Of a stretch of DNA of 64,000 nucleotides, positions 19,113 to 27,710 are shown piece after piece; the first letter of the stretch is position 1; every line of letters begins with the position of its first letter. Source of the DNA: Planctomycetota bacterium (GTDB lineage Bacteria > Planctomycetota > UBA11346). The position numbers and the translations under genes are program-made. Location of the stretch: positions 1,489,125 through 1,553,124 of the forward strand of contig JADGDD010000001.1 of assembly GCA_016745075.1 (NCBI GenBank), read 5' to 3'. The notes under the pieces were generated by a model. The model saw only the letters and a program-made list of their open reading frames with translations. It was not told where the DNA came from and ran no database searches.

Positions 19113-20090
19113 ATGCCTACCATCACCGATGCTTTCTGCACAGGAAACATAGAACTCGTAAACGCCTTTGGCACACGAGAAATCACTCACGTGGTACACG
19201 ATATAGACGGCACCCACAGCCTCATTCGCGATTGGCCGCCTGTAATGGGACTTTCTATGCTCTGGGGCATGACCTGCGGCTTAACCGATGATTTTGATTC
19301 CGAAGAAAATTTTCAAAAACTTGTCAAACGTGTTGGTAACGAAAATCTTGGTGAAATGGACGACGTTTGCCGTTTCTTTAATGGCTATAGTGCTATTACT
19401 CAGCTAGAATACGGTATTCGCCGTGGGTTCCAAGAAGGTAATTACCCAGATTCTCTTACTTTATCCGATACCGATAAAAAATATAACAACAGCATTCTTG
19501 ATCGACTCCGTTCTGGCCAAGAACGCTATGATGATATTCCCGAACGTGACGAAGTGCGTAATTTTATTGATGCTCGCACACCACGTTTTTTCAAATTCTA
19601 CGAACGACTATTAAACGAAGCCTGCCGTAACAAAAATACAGCAGATGCATGGATCAACCCAGAAAAATGGCGCGTTCCTGGTGGGCTTGAGTTCATGAAT
19701 TATTTACACAATCTTGGCATTGTTAATTATTTTGTAACTGGTGCTGTTGTTTTTGAAGAGGGCGGTATGTTTGAAGAAGTACAAGCCTGCGGTTATGATA
19801 TTGGTCCAGACAAACAGGTTGAAGCACTTATCGGTTCTTCATGGGATAAAAAACTTCCGAAAGACGAAGTTATCTCTGACCTCTTTGCCAAAACTGGCAT
19901 GAAACCAGAAACCACTCTTATACTCGGTGATGGCCGCACCGAAATTGCTGCTGGCGCAGGCATGGGCTGTGTCTGTATAAGCCGACTAGATGCAAACGAT
20001 ACCCGTCAACGTAAACTTCATGCTGATCTTGGCACACATATTATTTTACCAGATTACACGGAACCTGCTCTACAGAAAATAATTTCCTAA
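19113..20090 (+). CDS. HAD-superfamily hydrolase
   Basis: A 325-residue protein with HAD motif I as VVHDIDGTHSLIRDWPP (usual DxDGT), a long helical cap region (about residues 60-190), and motif IV near TTLILGDGRTEIAAGAGMGC with HVIL-like strands after it. Motif I has Asp-Ile-Asp-Gly-Thr, so it should be a phosphatase rather than a dehalogenase. AAAGGA lies before the ATG. It is last in the deoC/GH94/ALDH set, and dephosphorylation of a sugar phosphate is a reasonable but unproved role. A homologue with known substrate is not obvious to me. Confidence 0.75.
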   Translation: MPTITDAFCTGNIELVNAFGTREITHVVHDIDGTHSLIRDWPPVMGLSMLWGMTCGLTDDFDSEENFQKLVKRVGNENLGEMDDVCRFFNGYSAITQLEYGIRRGFQEGNYPDSLTLSDTDKKYNNSILDRLRSGQERYDDIPERDEVRNFIDARTPRFFKFYERLLNEACRNKNTADAWINPEKWRVPGGLEFMNYLHNLGIVNYFVTGAVVFEEGGMFEEVQACGYDIGPDKQVEALIGSSWDKKLPKDEVISDLFAKTGMKPETTLILGDGRTEIAAGAGMGCVCISRLDANDTRQRKLHADLGTHIILPDYTEPALQKIIS

Positions 20091-20200
20091 AACGCTTATC
20101 AAAGTGTGTTACAAAATATTTACTATCATTCCTCCCTGCTGTCCTTACCGTCCCCTCTGCCATCATATACTCAACGGAGAAGGGCAGAGGAGGACAGCAC

Positions 20201-20771
20201 ATGACAATCACATCTTCTGAATTCGTTTATAAGCATCATCAAAAGTCAACCATTCTGGCTACAGATTATCGAAGTCATTATACTCAGCGATATTTTTGTG
20301 TACTGGGGGCATCGGCTTCAACACAGAAACGCTTTCCTTTGGCGCTTTCATGCTGTTCATCATAATGTAGAACACTTAGACTGGCTTGCAGCCTACCGTG
20401 AACACCCGCTCGATTCAATCTACACCATCACCATAATTAACTTACCTGCCTTTATTCTAGGATTCCCGCTTACCACTATTGCTGGATTCATTGCCTTTCA
20501 TGGAGTTTGGGCCATCTACATTCATTCGAACACGCGATTTAATACTGGACCGTTACGTTATCTGCTTGGCGCACCAGAACTGCACCATTGGCACCACGTC
20601 AAAGATAAAGACAGAGGAAATTACGCGAACGTCTCACCACTTATGGATCTTATTTTTAGAACACATATCTATCCACAACATGAACCAGAAGAATACGGAC
20701 TGGAGAAGCCCTTACCACAATCTTATTTGAAGCAATTATGGGAACCTTTACGAAAAAAAACACAGTTCTAA
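20201..20771 (+). pseudogene. Fatty-acid hydroxylase / sterol desaturase family gene, frameshifted and short at the 5' end
   Basis: The family's three histidine boxes are intact: YWGHRLQHR, WRFHAVHHN and LHHWHHVK, in the frame read from 20298. That frame is open back to 20205 and encodes a membrane-type segment (PFWLQIIEVIILSDIFVYW), but contains no ATG. The strong ribosome site AGAGGAGGAC and an ATG at 20201 belong to another frame, which stops near 20360. Joining them needs one frameshift, in the first 95 bases. Even then the N-terminus is about 70-100 residues shorter than usual, lacking the first membrane helices. A GTG at 20298 could start a 157-residue remnant. I read this as a decaying gene; a sequencing error would explain the shift but not the short 5' end. 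Confidence 0.65.
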
Positions 20772-20897
20772 TACCATCATTTTCTCCCCTATGATAGAGA
20801 AAGACTGCATCAGCCTTTGTTAAGCTATACCATCCTAGATGGATATTCCTTAGCCCAACACCCAGCAATGACATCAGGTGATTAGGGGACTGCTCTG

Positions 20898-21197
20898 CTA
20901 CAAACCCTTAAAATCGGTTCTATCACCCAAACATATTTGGTGCCCTATCAATCGCAGTTCTACTGCTGCTGTTTCCATGTTTTTGATAGAATGCCATCGT
21001 TTTGAAGCATCTGTTTCTTCGTGAAGATGTTTGCAGAAACATTTTTTCTGCCGCTGCCCCAGCGGACAGGACGCACAATATGACAAGAGCTCTATACGAG
21101 CATCTAAGTCACGATGTGAGATCTTTTTCTTGAGCACAGACTTTCTCTTCACTTTTCTGAGTCCGCTCATGTCTTTAAATTTTATTGAGGCTGGCAT
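20898..21197 (-). CDS. Small Cys/His-rich basic protein, unknown
   Basis: A 99-residue protein of unknown family. It is preceded by a near-perfect ribosome site (AGGAGGAAATAAA before ATG), which argues strongly for translation. The N-terminal 30 residues are very basic (KVKRKSVLKKK). The middle has a probable metal-binding cluster YCASCPLGQRQKKCFCKHLH, with CxxC, CxC and two His. A further cysteine lies near the end. No membrane segment. It could be a small nucleic-acid-binding zinc protein; that is only suggested by composition. Confidence 0.65.
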   Translation of the reverse strand: MPASIKFKDMSGLRKVKRKSVLKKKISHRDLDARIELLSYCASCPLGQRQKKCFCKHLHEETDASKRWHSIKNMETAAVELRLIGHQICLGDRTDFKGL

Positions 21198-21317
21198 TTT
21201 ATTTCCTCCTGATCAATGTGTCAAATAATATGACATATTCATGAGTGTCTACCATACTTTTACCCAACACTCCTAAGCACTTATTATTCCCACACTTGGG
21301 AAAAAAGATAAAAATAA

Positions 21318-21343
21318 AGCCCTGCAACAGTAGTTGCAGGGCT
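21318..21343 (-). terminator. Intrinsic terminator of the response-regulator gene
   Basis: Stem AGCCCTGCAAC / GTTGCAGGGCT with a 4-base loop. On the minus strand it is followed by TTTATTTTTATC, a proper T-tract, 15 bp after the regulator's stop codon. Confidence 0.88.
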
Positions 21344-21357
21344 TCTCTTAAGTAGAA

Positions 21358-21951
21358 TTATACTTGTATGTTTGGATCACTTCGTTTTCTATATTTGTTC
21401 ACAGCCTGATGCGACACATTCAATAAACGCGCTGCTGCACTTTGATTACCCTTGGTTCTACGTAGGGCCTCTTCATACAACATTGCCACAACAGATTCAG
21501 TACTGGGTAATTCTTCGAGATAACGAAAGGGGTTATGCGCTAAACGTAATTCAATGCGGGTATCAATTTCAGCAAAAGCAAGTTCCAGAGAACGTGTCGT
21601 TATTGGCTTCGGCAAACAGGTATCTGCGCCGCTGTTCATCGCTTCTGCTACCATTTCAGCATCTAACTGGCCAGAGATTAGAATGACCGGTATCCACGGA
21701 AAACGCGCATGAATACCTTGCATAACTGGTATTCCATCCATTTTACCGCCCAAGTGTTGATCCATAACGATGCATTGAGGTCGAAATTCTTCTGTCAAAA
21801 GATACAGCGACTCTATGCTTCTCAGCCCACGAACTTCTTCAGCACCAGCAAGCTGAACCAAACCTAATAGCACCGATAGAGTATTTTCATCATCATCAAC
21901 GATCAAAACTCGATTCACGTGCTTTCTTCTTACAAGCAATACGTTGTCCAT
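21358..21951 (-). CDS. Response regulator with Fis-type DNA-binding domain
   Basis: A 197-residue protein. Residues about 12-130 are a receiver domain: VNRVLIVDDDENTL holds the acidic pocket, IVMDQHLGG the phospho-acceptor Asp, ILISGQ the Ser switch and LPKPI the conserved Lys. The C-terminal 50 residues (EEALRRTKGNQSAAARLLNVSHQAV) are a Fis/NtrC-type helix-turn-helix. There is no AAA+ domain between them, as in ActR/PrrA/RegA-type regulators. No histidine kinase is adjacent. The start could be the inner Met or Val near VNRVLIVDDD; I kept the longer form. Confidence 0.9.
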   Translation of the reverse strand: MDNVLLVRRKHVNRVLIVDDDENTLSVLLGLVQLAGAEEVRGLRSIESLYLLTEEFRPQCIVMDQHLGGKMDGIPVMQGIHARFPWIPVILISGQLDAEMVAEAMNSGADTCLPKPITTRSLELAFAEIDTRIELRLAHNPFRYLEELPSTESVVAMLYEEALRRTKGNQSAAARLLNVSHQAVNKYRKRSDPNIQV

Positions 21952-22092
21952 AATACTCTGATTGTGATACAGTGATCAACAGAGCAATACACAATAAAAG
22001 ATACCTCAACTGCTAGTCTCTTAGTTATTCCTATAGAGAACTTCTTTATAACTATTTTGCATAAGGTCTAAACAGAGCTCCTTATAAAGGTT

Positions 22093-23166
22093 TCAGATAC
22101 AGGAAGCTTCGGTCTTTCTATATCGAAGACACACCGTTTCACCTCGAGTAACCGCCTCGGTTTCTAACTGCCATCGAGTGCCAAGCTCGATGCGGTCTAC
22201 CCCTATTCCTTGTGCTATGCTTGTCCCACCTGCCAAAGTAGTTGTTCCAACTTGAATTTCTAAACGGTCGTACAAACCAGCCGCCAGAAATGAATGATGG
22301 ATATGCGATCCACCTTCTACAAGCACATCGTTAAGCCCGTAGCCGCCTAAGGCTTGGCCAACCAACTCTGGGTTATGCGTATCTAAACAAGGCAGGCATT
22401 CAACAGCACTTTTCTGCAATGCTGTACTGATAACTGTTCCTTGATCATGAAGAAGCACAACAGGAGCTTGTGATGCGGTTGCCAGTAATTGAGGACTCAA
22501 TTGTGCTTGTGCACTGACCACAATACGAACTGGGGTTCTTCCTGGAACTGATGACAAAAGACGTGGGTTATCTTGCACTGCTGTTCCCGAACCAATAAGG
22601 ATGCCATCATAGATACGGCGACGGCGACGGCTCCATACCAGTGCTTCTTGGCTTGAAATCCATCCACTTTCTCCGGTGTGGGCAGCTAAATAGCCATCTA
22701 TGGTCATTGCCCATTTACCAGTAAACCTTGGCCGACCTTTTTCTATACGTGATAAAAAACCACCTTGTATAAACGCAGCAAGATCTTTTTCACAACCAGT
22801 ATCATAGCTTATATTATGCTCCGCGCAACGACTGGTCAGGTCATCCTGATTTGGGTCAGTACATGCAACAACTATGCGTTGAATGCCTGCCTGAACCAGT
22901 GCCTCAAAACACGGAGGCGTGCGCCCATGCTGTGTACATGGAGCAAGAGTAACGTAGGCCGTTGCTCCATGTGGGTCTTCTGTGCACGCAGCTAAGGCCT
23001 GCACTTCTGCGTGAGGACCACCACAAGGGGCGGTTCTACCTGAACCTATACACTGATTATCACGAACGAGGACACAGCCAACACTTGGGTTCGGCCATGT
23101 GGTTCCTGTGCCAATTGCCGCTAATCGGCAAGCTCGACGCATCCAATGTTGATCATGGTTGGGCAC
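22093..23166 (-). CDS. ribD: Bifunctional riboflavin biosynthesis deaminase/reductase RibD
   Basis: RibD deaminates diaminohydroxyphosphoribosylamino-pyrimidine and then reduces the sugar. The N-terminal deaminase domain (about residues 1-145) has the zinc motif CGGPHAEVQAL and APCTQHGRTPPC. The C-terminal reductase part (about 146-357) has TGKWAMTIDGYLA and the NADPH-binding end LVEGGSHIHHSFL. The 357-residue length is normal. The gene follows ribH and nusB on the same strand, with 9 bp to nusB. Confidence 0.95.
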   Translation of the reverse strand: MPNHDQHWMRRACRLAAIGTGTTWPNPSVGCVLVRDNQCIGSGRTAPCGGPHAEVQALAACTEDPHGATAYVTLAPCTQHGRTPPCFEALVQAGIQRIVVACTDPNQDDLTSRCAEHNISYDTGCEKDLAAFIQGGFLSRIEKGRPRFTGKWAMTIDGYLAAHTGESGWISSQEALVWSRRRRRIYDGILIGSGTAVQDNPRLLSSVPGRTPVRIVVSAQAQLSPQLLATASQAPVVLLHDQGTVISTALQKSAVECLPCLDTHNPELVGQALGGYGLNDVLVEGGSHIHHSFLAAGLYDRLEIQVGTTTLAGGTSIAQGIGVDRIELGTRWQLETEAVTRGETVCLRYRKTEASCI

Positions 23167-23175
23167 ACTTGCTCG

Positions 23176-23634
23176 TTAGTTACCGCGCAGCTCTTTTGCG
23201 AGGCGGTCCAAAACCCCGTTAACAAGCTTTGGCGTTTTGTCATCACTGCCTATTTCTTTGGCGATTTCAATGCATTCGTTAATAATGATCGTCACCGGAG
23301 TATCTTGGCAGTACACAATTTCATAACAGCCAAGGCGCAAAAGCGCACGATCTACAACAGCCAGCCTATGAATGGTCCAGTTATTAAGCCGTTCGTCTAT
23401 CTGGGCATCAACAGCACTACGCTCTGCACAAAAACCATCAAAGAGCTCTTGGGCAAAGGCCTTTTGCTCATCACTTAATGAACGATATTCCTGAAAAGGA
23501 TAGAGTTGGCCATCATCGTGATACCCCTTCTGCTCGTAAGAATAAATCATTGCAAGAGCTGCATGACGAGCAGTTCTTCGGGCTGGAATCTTTGCTGCGG
23601 TGGCTTTTGCTGCCGATCCTTGAGATGTTGTCAC
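23176..23634 (-). CDS. nusB: Transcription antitermination factor NusB
   Basis: A 152-residue all-helical protein with the NusB pattern RTARHAALAMIYSYEQKG at the N-terminus, the central EIVYCQDTPVTIIINECIEIAKEIG (the strongly conserved INEAVELAK region) and FVNGVLD-like KLVNGVLDRLAKEL at the end. NusB binds boxA RNA with NusE. Its ATG overlaps the ribH stop by 4 bp. The ribH-nusB pairing is widespread in bacteria. Confidence 0.95.
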   Translation of the reverse strand: MTTSQGSAAKATAAKIPARRTARHAALAMIYSYEQKGYHDDGQLYPFQEYRSLSDEQKAFAQELFDGFCAERSAVDAQIDERLNNWTIHRLAVVDRALLRLGCYEIVYCQDTPVTIIINECIEIAKEIGSDDKTPKLVNGVLDRLAKELRGN

Positions 23635-24110
23635 GCTTGGCCTGCCGATACTTGATCAAGTAAACTAATCATTTCGAGCGCTGCCAAAGCAGAATCAAAA
23701 CCTTTATTGCCATGCTTAATACCTGCACGATTGAGGGCCTGATCAATGGTATCTGTTGTTAATACACCAAAAATAACAGGAATATCTGCTGCCATACCAA
23801 CATCAGCAAGACCACGAGAACAAGTATTACAGACTTGATCAAAATGCGGCGTATCGCCACGAATCACACAACCAAGGGTGATAACCGCATCATAATTGCC
23901 ACTTTTTGCCATACGACTGGCGAGTAAAGGAAGTTCCCAGCAACCTGGACAACGAGCAACGGTGATATTTTCATCAGTAACAGCATGACGAGTAAGACCG
24001 TCAAGTGTTCCTTCGAGTAAACTTTCTACAATGTGGCTGTTAAAACGAGCCACTGCGATACCAATTCGAGCCTTCGATCCGTCGAAGACACCTGCTATTT
24101 CTTGAGCCAT
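23631..24110 (-). CDS. ribH: 6,7-dimethyl-8-ribityllumazine synthase
   Basis: RibH joins the ribityl-aminouracil and dihydroxybutanone phosphate to make lumazine, the direct riboflavin precursor. The 159-residue protein has the substrate motif VARFNSHIVESLLEGTLDGL, the CPGCWELPL loop, and LGCVIRGDTPHFDQVCN with the catalytic His. The end (FGVLTTDTIDQALNRAG, then HGNKGFDSALAALEM) is typical. AGGGAG precedes the ATG. First gene of ribH-nusB-ribD. No FMN riboswitch was recognised in the 180 bp before it. Confidence 0.96.
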   Translation of the reverse strand: MAQEIAGVFDGSKARIGIAVARFNSHIVESLLEGTLDGLTRHAVTDENITVARCPGCWELPLLASRMAKSGNYDAVITLGCVIRGDTPHFDQVCNTCSRGLADVGMAADIPVIFGVLTTDTIDQALNRAGIKHGNKGFDSALAALEMISLLDQVSAGQA

Positions 24111-24222
24111 TGTGCTCTCCCTTTGTACACAGCATCACAGAGCAGTGACACAGTCAAGTCGGCAAGTCGGGCTCATGAAAGTCGCTCTTTTTGCCAATCT
24201 GGTAAATCACTCCATCCTTTGC

Positions 24223-24247
24223 TCCTCCTCCTTTTCAAGGAGGAGGA
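24223..24247. terminator. GC-rich hairpin downstream of leuA
   Basis: Perfect 11-bp stem TCCTCCTCCTT / AAGGAGGAGGA with a 3-base loop, located between leuA and ribH. There is no T-tract on the minus strand, so it may act as a 3' stabiliser rather than an efficient terminator. Confidence 0.5.
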
Positions 24248-24291
24248 TTTGATCTCAAGTCATGCGAAGGAGTTCTTTCAAATAATGTTTT

Positions 24292-25863
24292 TTATGGAAC
24301 TGACAAATCTCGAAAATCAGTTTTCACTGTTTGGAAACTCGCACGATTGATCGCATCCAAATATGCCAAGCCTGAGGCATGTACCACATCGGTACTTAAA
24401 CCTTTACCACCGACAACAACATCATCGACTTTAACCCGAACACTGACTTCACCTTGAGCATCACGGCCTTTGGTAACGCTGCGTAAACGGTAATCCTCAA
24501 TCTCACCATGAACAGAACAAATACGGTCTATAGCATTAGCAATGGCATTAACAGGGCCATCGCCAGTTGCTGCATCTGTAAAAGCTTCACCATCTTTGCA
24601 CAAACGTACTGTCGCGGTTGCTATTGCCTCAGTACCGGAGGTGGTTTGCAACCATTCCAATTCCCACGCGCTCACACTCCGACCACGAACAACTTGTTCA
24701 ACCAAAGCAATTAAGTCACCGTCATAAATATCTTTTTTCCGGTCTGCTAATTCTTTAAATGCGGTGAAGACATTATTTAAGGCATCGCCTTCTACTTCAA
24801 AACCCATACCGCTTAAACGGTCTGCTAAGGCTGCTCGTCCACTGTGCTTACCCAAGACCATATTCGTCTGTGGTACGCCAACGCTTTGTGGGGTCATAAT
24901 TTCATAACATTCTGGGTTTTTCATCACACCATGTTGATGAATACCAGATTCATGAGCAAAAGCATTATCGCCAACTATCGCTTTATTACGCTGTAATGGC
25001 AAACCGGTAATAGATTGAACCAAACGGGAACAGGCAAATAAATGCTCGGCTTTAATGTTGGTTGTCACGTCACCAAACATGTCTTTGCGTACCCGCATAC
25101 CCATAACAACTTCTTCTAAGGCACAGTTACCAGCACGTTCACCAATCCCGTTAATGGTACATTCAACCTGACGAGCACCTGCGCGTACCGCAGACAAAGA
25201 ATTAGCAACAGCCAAACCCAAATCGTTATGGCAATGCACACTGATACGGGCTTGATCAATATTACTCACTCGGTCACGTAAGTAGGTAATTAAATCGGCA
25301 TAGTCATCTGGGTAGGCATAGCCAACCGTATCGGGAATGTTGACGGTTGATGCGCCAGCTTCAATAACAGCCTGCACAACCTCTGCCAAAAACTCTGGCT
25401 CGGTACGAGAGGCATCTTCTGGTGAAAACTCCACATCATGCACCAACGTTTTGGCATAAGTCACCGCTTCTACGGCCTGTTTGATAATTTCGTCTTTGGC
25501 TTTGCCTAATTTAAACTCACGATGCAAGGCGCTGGTTGCCAAAAACACATGAATGCGGCCACGGTCTCCTGCTGGTTTGACCGCCTCTGCACAGCGATCA
25601 ATATCCTTTGTTAAGCTCCGAGCTAAACCTGCAATAATTGCCGTGGTGCTTTGTTTGGCAATCGCTTGAACAGCTTCAAAGTCCCCATCGGAGGCAATGG
25701 GGAAACCTGCTTCAATCACATCAACGCCTAAGCGTTCCAATGAACGAGCAATTTCTAATTTTTCTTCTATATTCATGCTGGCGCCGGGGCTTTGCTCCCC
25801 GTCACGCAAGGTGGTGTCAAAAATAATAACGCGATTGGAATCGCTTATTGATGTAGTAGTCAT
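24292..25863 (-). CDS. leuA: 2-isopropylmalate synthase
   Basis: LeuA condenses acetyl-CoA with 2-oxoisovalerate, the first committed step to leucine. The 523-residue protein begins its barrel with IIFDTTLRDGEQSPGASM and has SVHCHNDLGLAVANSL, with the metal-binding His pair, and NGIGERAGNCALEEV. The linker has HESGIHQHGV, and the C-terminal regulatory domain (about residues 390-520) is complete, so leucine feedback is likely. Other leucine genes are not in this window. The N-terminus starts MTTTSISDSNR, slightly longer than usual. Confidence 0.96.
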   Translation of the reverse strand: MTTTSISDSNRVIIFDTTLRDGEQSPGASMNIEEKLEIARSLERLGVDVIEAGFPIASDGDFEAVQAIAKQSTTAIIAGLARSLTKDIDRCAEAVKPAGDRGRIHVFLATSALHREFKLGKAKDEIIKQAVEAVTYAKTLVHDVEFSPEDASRTEPEFLAEVVQAVIEAGASTVNIPDTVGYAYPDDYADLITYLRDRVSNIDQARISVHCHNDLGLAVANSLSAVRAGARQVECTINGIGERAGNCALEEVVMGMRVRKDMFGDVTTNIKAEHLFACSRLVQSITGLPLQRNKAIVGDNAFAHESGIHQHGVMKNPECYEIMTPQSVGVPQTNMVLGKHSGRAALADRLSGMGFEVEGDALNNVFTAFKELADRKKDIYDGDLIALVEQVVRGRSVSAWELEWLQTTSGTEAIATATVRLCKDGEAFTDAATGDGPVNAIANAIDRICSVHGEIEDYRLRSVTKGRDAQGEVSVRVKVDDVVVGGKGLSTDVVHASGLAYLDAINRASFQTVKTDFRDLSVP

Positions 25864-26141
25864 GATCTATTCTTTCTCACTATTTATAAATAAGGTAACA
25901 TAAATCGTATATATACGTCTATTTCACGGACAATTTCTATATACACGGGGTTAATTGGATGAATTACTTTTGGGGATCATCGCCACTGTCCTTGCTGCTC
26001 GCGCTTTCTTTCTCGCTTAAGCAGACACACAGGCGAAGACCCCTACGGAAGTCGAAGTAGAGAAAAACGACGTATCATCATGCAACTGATACTATCTAGC
26101 TCCTCTCTCCTGCCAAGTAGCTATTTTTTGAGAGCCTTCTC

Positions 26142-27056
26142 ATGACTAACACTTGCCCCAAAAAGGGTAGTACCACACTTTCTCTCATGCGCTTCACAAA
26201 AATGCACGGCCTTGGCAACGACTACGTCTACCTTGATTGCTGGAATGACTTTCCTGACACCTATCTGCCCGATTTTGCCCGTTTAGTCAGCAAAAGACAT
26301 ACTGGTATTGGTGCAGATGGCCTCATTCTGCTTTGTCAGCCAACTCCAGGAACAGATGCAGATGCACAAATGATTATGTTCAACGCCGATGGCAGTGAAT
26401 CTGAGATGTGCGGTAATGGTCTCCGCTGTGTGGCAAAACTCGCCTATGATAATGGCCACCTTCCAGAGACAGCCCTATCTCAACCCGTTTTCTTTGAGAC
26501 AGGCGCAGGTATTTTATCGGTACAACTCAAAGAAGGTACCACCCAAGAACGATCTGTTTCTGTAGATATGGGACAACCACGGCTGGATGGCGAACAGATT
26601 CCAACGCTTATTGATGCAACACCTCCACTGCAACATAATTTTACTATTGCTGGTGAATCATATCCGATAACAGCTATTGGCATGGGCAACCCACATGCCG
26701 TCTGCTTTGTTGACGATGCGGAAACAACCGCCGTTCAAGCAGCAGGCAGCACTATTGAACACCATGAATTATTTCCTAACCGCACAAATGTTGAATTTGT
26801 ATCTCGTCTTCCTGATGAAAACGGCATACCCTGCTTACGCCAACGCACATGGGAGCGCGGGTCTGGTGAAACACAGGCTTGTGGCACTGGCGCCTGTGCC
26901 ACACTTGTTGCCGCAATTTTAACAGGATATATCACTCAGAGAGAAGCCATTATTCGATTAAACGGTGGAGATTTACATATTAGTTGGCCAGACGATTTTG
27001 AAAATATAATCATGACCGGACCAGCTACAACAATATTTACTGGCAACATTTCATAA
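26142..27056 (+). CDS. dapF: Diaminopimelate epimerase
   Basis: DapF converts LL- to meso-diaminopimelate for lysine and peptidoglycan. It carries both catalytic cysteines, in EMCGNGLRC and TQACGTGACAT, plus FTKMHGLGNDYVYLD at the start of the fold. The ATG used gives 15 residues before MRFTKMHGLGND. An inner ATG at 26187 matches the usual family start, but neither has a strong ribosome site, so the true start is uncertain. The gene stands alone, followed by a clear terminator. Confidence 0.95.
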   Translation: MTNTCPKKGSTTLSLMRFTKMHGLGNDYVYLDCWNDFPDTYLPDFARLVSKRHTGIGADGLILLCQPTPGTDADAQMIMFNADGSESEMCGNGLRCVAKLAYDNGHLPETALSQPVFFETGAGILSVQLKEGTTQERSVSVDMGQPRLDGEQIPTLIDATPPLQHNFTIAGESYPITAIGMGNPHAVCFVDDAETTAVQAAGSTIEHHELFPNRTNVEFVSRLPDENGIPCLRQRTWERGSGETQACGTGACATLVAAILTGYITQREAIIRLNGGDLHISWPDDFENIIMTGPATTIFTGNIS

Positions 27057-27059
27057 AAA

Positions 27060-27090
27060 AGGCCTCTTAAACAATTAGTTTAAGAGGCCT
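27060..27090. terminator. Terminator after dapF
   Basis: Perfect 13-bp stem AGGCCTCTTAAAC / GTTTAAGAGGCCT with a 5-base loop, flanked by an A-run before and TTTTTA after. It works for dapF on the plus strand and probably also for the convergent small gene at 27112 on the minus strand. Confidence 0.93.
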
Positions 27091-27111
27091 TTTTATACAC
27101 ACTTTTACCTA

Positions 27112-27462
27112 TTATTTTTGTTCGCCTTTGCGTCGAATATTGATAAGGGTTGCAATTTTTGTATCCCCCTCTTCGGTATACTTCACCACAACATGGTCGC
27201 CAACAATAACGTCCGCAAATGTTTTATTCTCTTTATTGATTCTGACTCTTGTTTCATCATTCGTGGTAAACGCCACGATTGCAGGTTCACCTTCTGCACC
27301 TTTTTTCAGTTTTTCTTTAACGCTAAGTGAATTTGCTTCTGCATCAACAATTGTTACCTCACCGCGTAACATTGGCCCTTTAGCCTTTTTCTCGCCTGCT
27401 GGCAATGATGAATTGATCGCCCCGATGCAAAGGAACACAAGAGCTGCTAAAAAATATTTCAT
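27112..27462 (-). CDS. Small secreted protein of unknown function
   Basis: A 116-residue protein with a signal peptide (MKYFLAALVFLCIGAINSSL, cleavage probably near SSLPAG). The mature part is a small beta-rich domain: LRGEVTIVDAEANSLSVKEK, then VGDHVVVKYTEEGDTKIA and LINIRRKG. This resembles the short OB-like secreted domains of the DUF5666 type; that is a resemblance, not a firm match. AAAGG precedes the ATG. It lies downstream of the small membrane protein and the giant coiled-coil gene on the same strand. Confidence 0.75.
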   Translation of the reverse strand: MKYFLAALVFLCIGAINSSLPAGEKKAKGPMLRGEVTIVDAEANSLSVKEKLKKGAEGEPAIVAFTTNDETRVRINKENKTFADVIVGDHVVVKYTEEGDTKIATLINIRRKGEQK

Positions 27463-27506
27463 AAAAAACCTTTCTTAAGGTGCTTAATATTGGTAAGCAA
27501 TGCTGC

Positions 27507-27710
27507 TTACATGAATTCTTTCCCCCACGGGGTAAAGTTTAAAATAAGTGCTGCGGCACCGGCTATAATAGTCATGGCAATCATTGAACGAAAAACGAAT
27601 AAAAAGAAAAATGGAACTTCTTCAATTTTACCCGCTTTATATAAGGCAAGTGAAATGAGCCATTGAATAATAGAGAAGAGTGCAACAAAGAGGAATGGAA
27701 CCCAGATCAT
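27507..27710 (-). CDS. Small membrane protein coupled to the giant coiled-coil gene
   Basis: A 67-residue protein with two hydrophobic helices (IWVPFLFVALFSIIQWLISL at residues 2-21 and FRSMIAMTIIAGAAALIL at about 41-58) joined by a short charged loop. Its ATG overlaps the stop codon of the 1556-residue coiled-coil gene in a TAATG arrangement, which implies translational coupling. It may serve as membrane partner for the coiled-coil protein. No family recognised. Confidence 0.65.
   Translation of the reverse strand: MIWVPFLFVALFSIIQWLISLALYKAGKIEEVPFFFLFVFRSMIAMTIIAGAAALILNFTPWGKEFM

Noticed and set aside
18444..19217. 257-codon minus-strand frame opposite the aldehyde dehydrogenase
   Set aside because: Antisense mirror of a well-supported gene; composition is odd (many Phe, Val, His) and no motif is seen.
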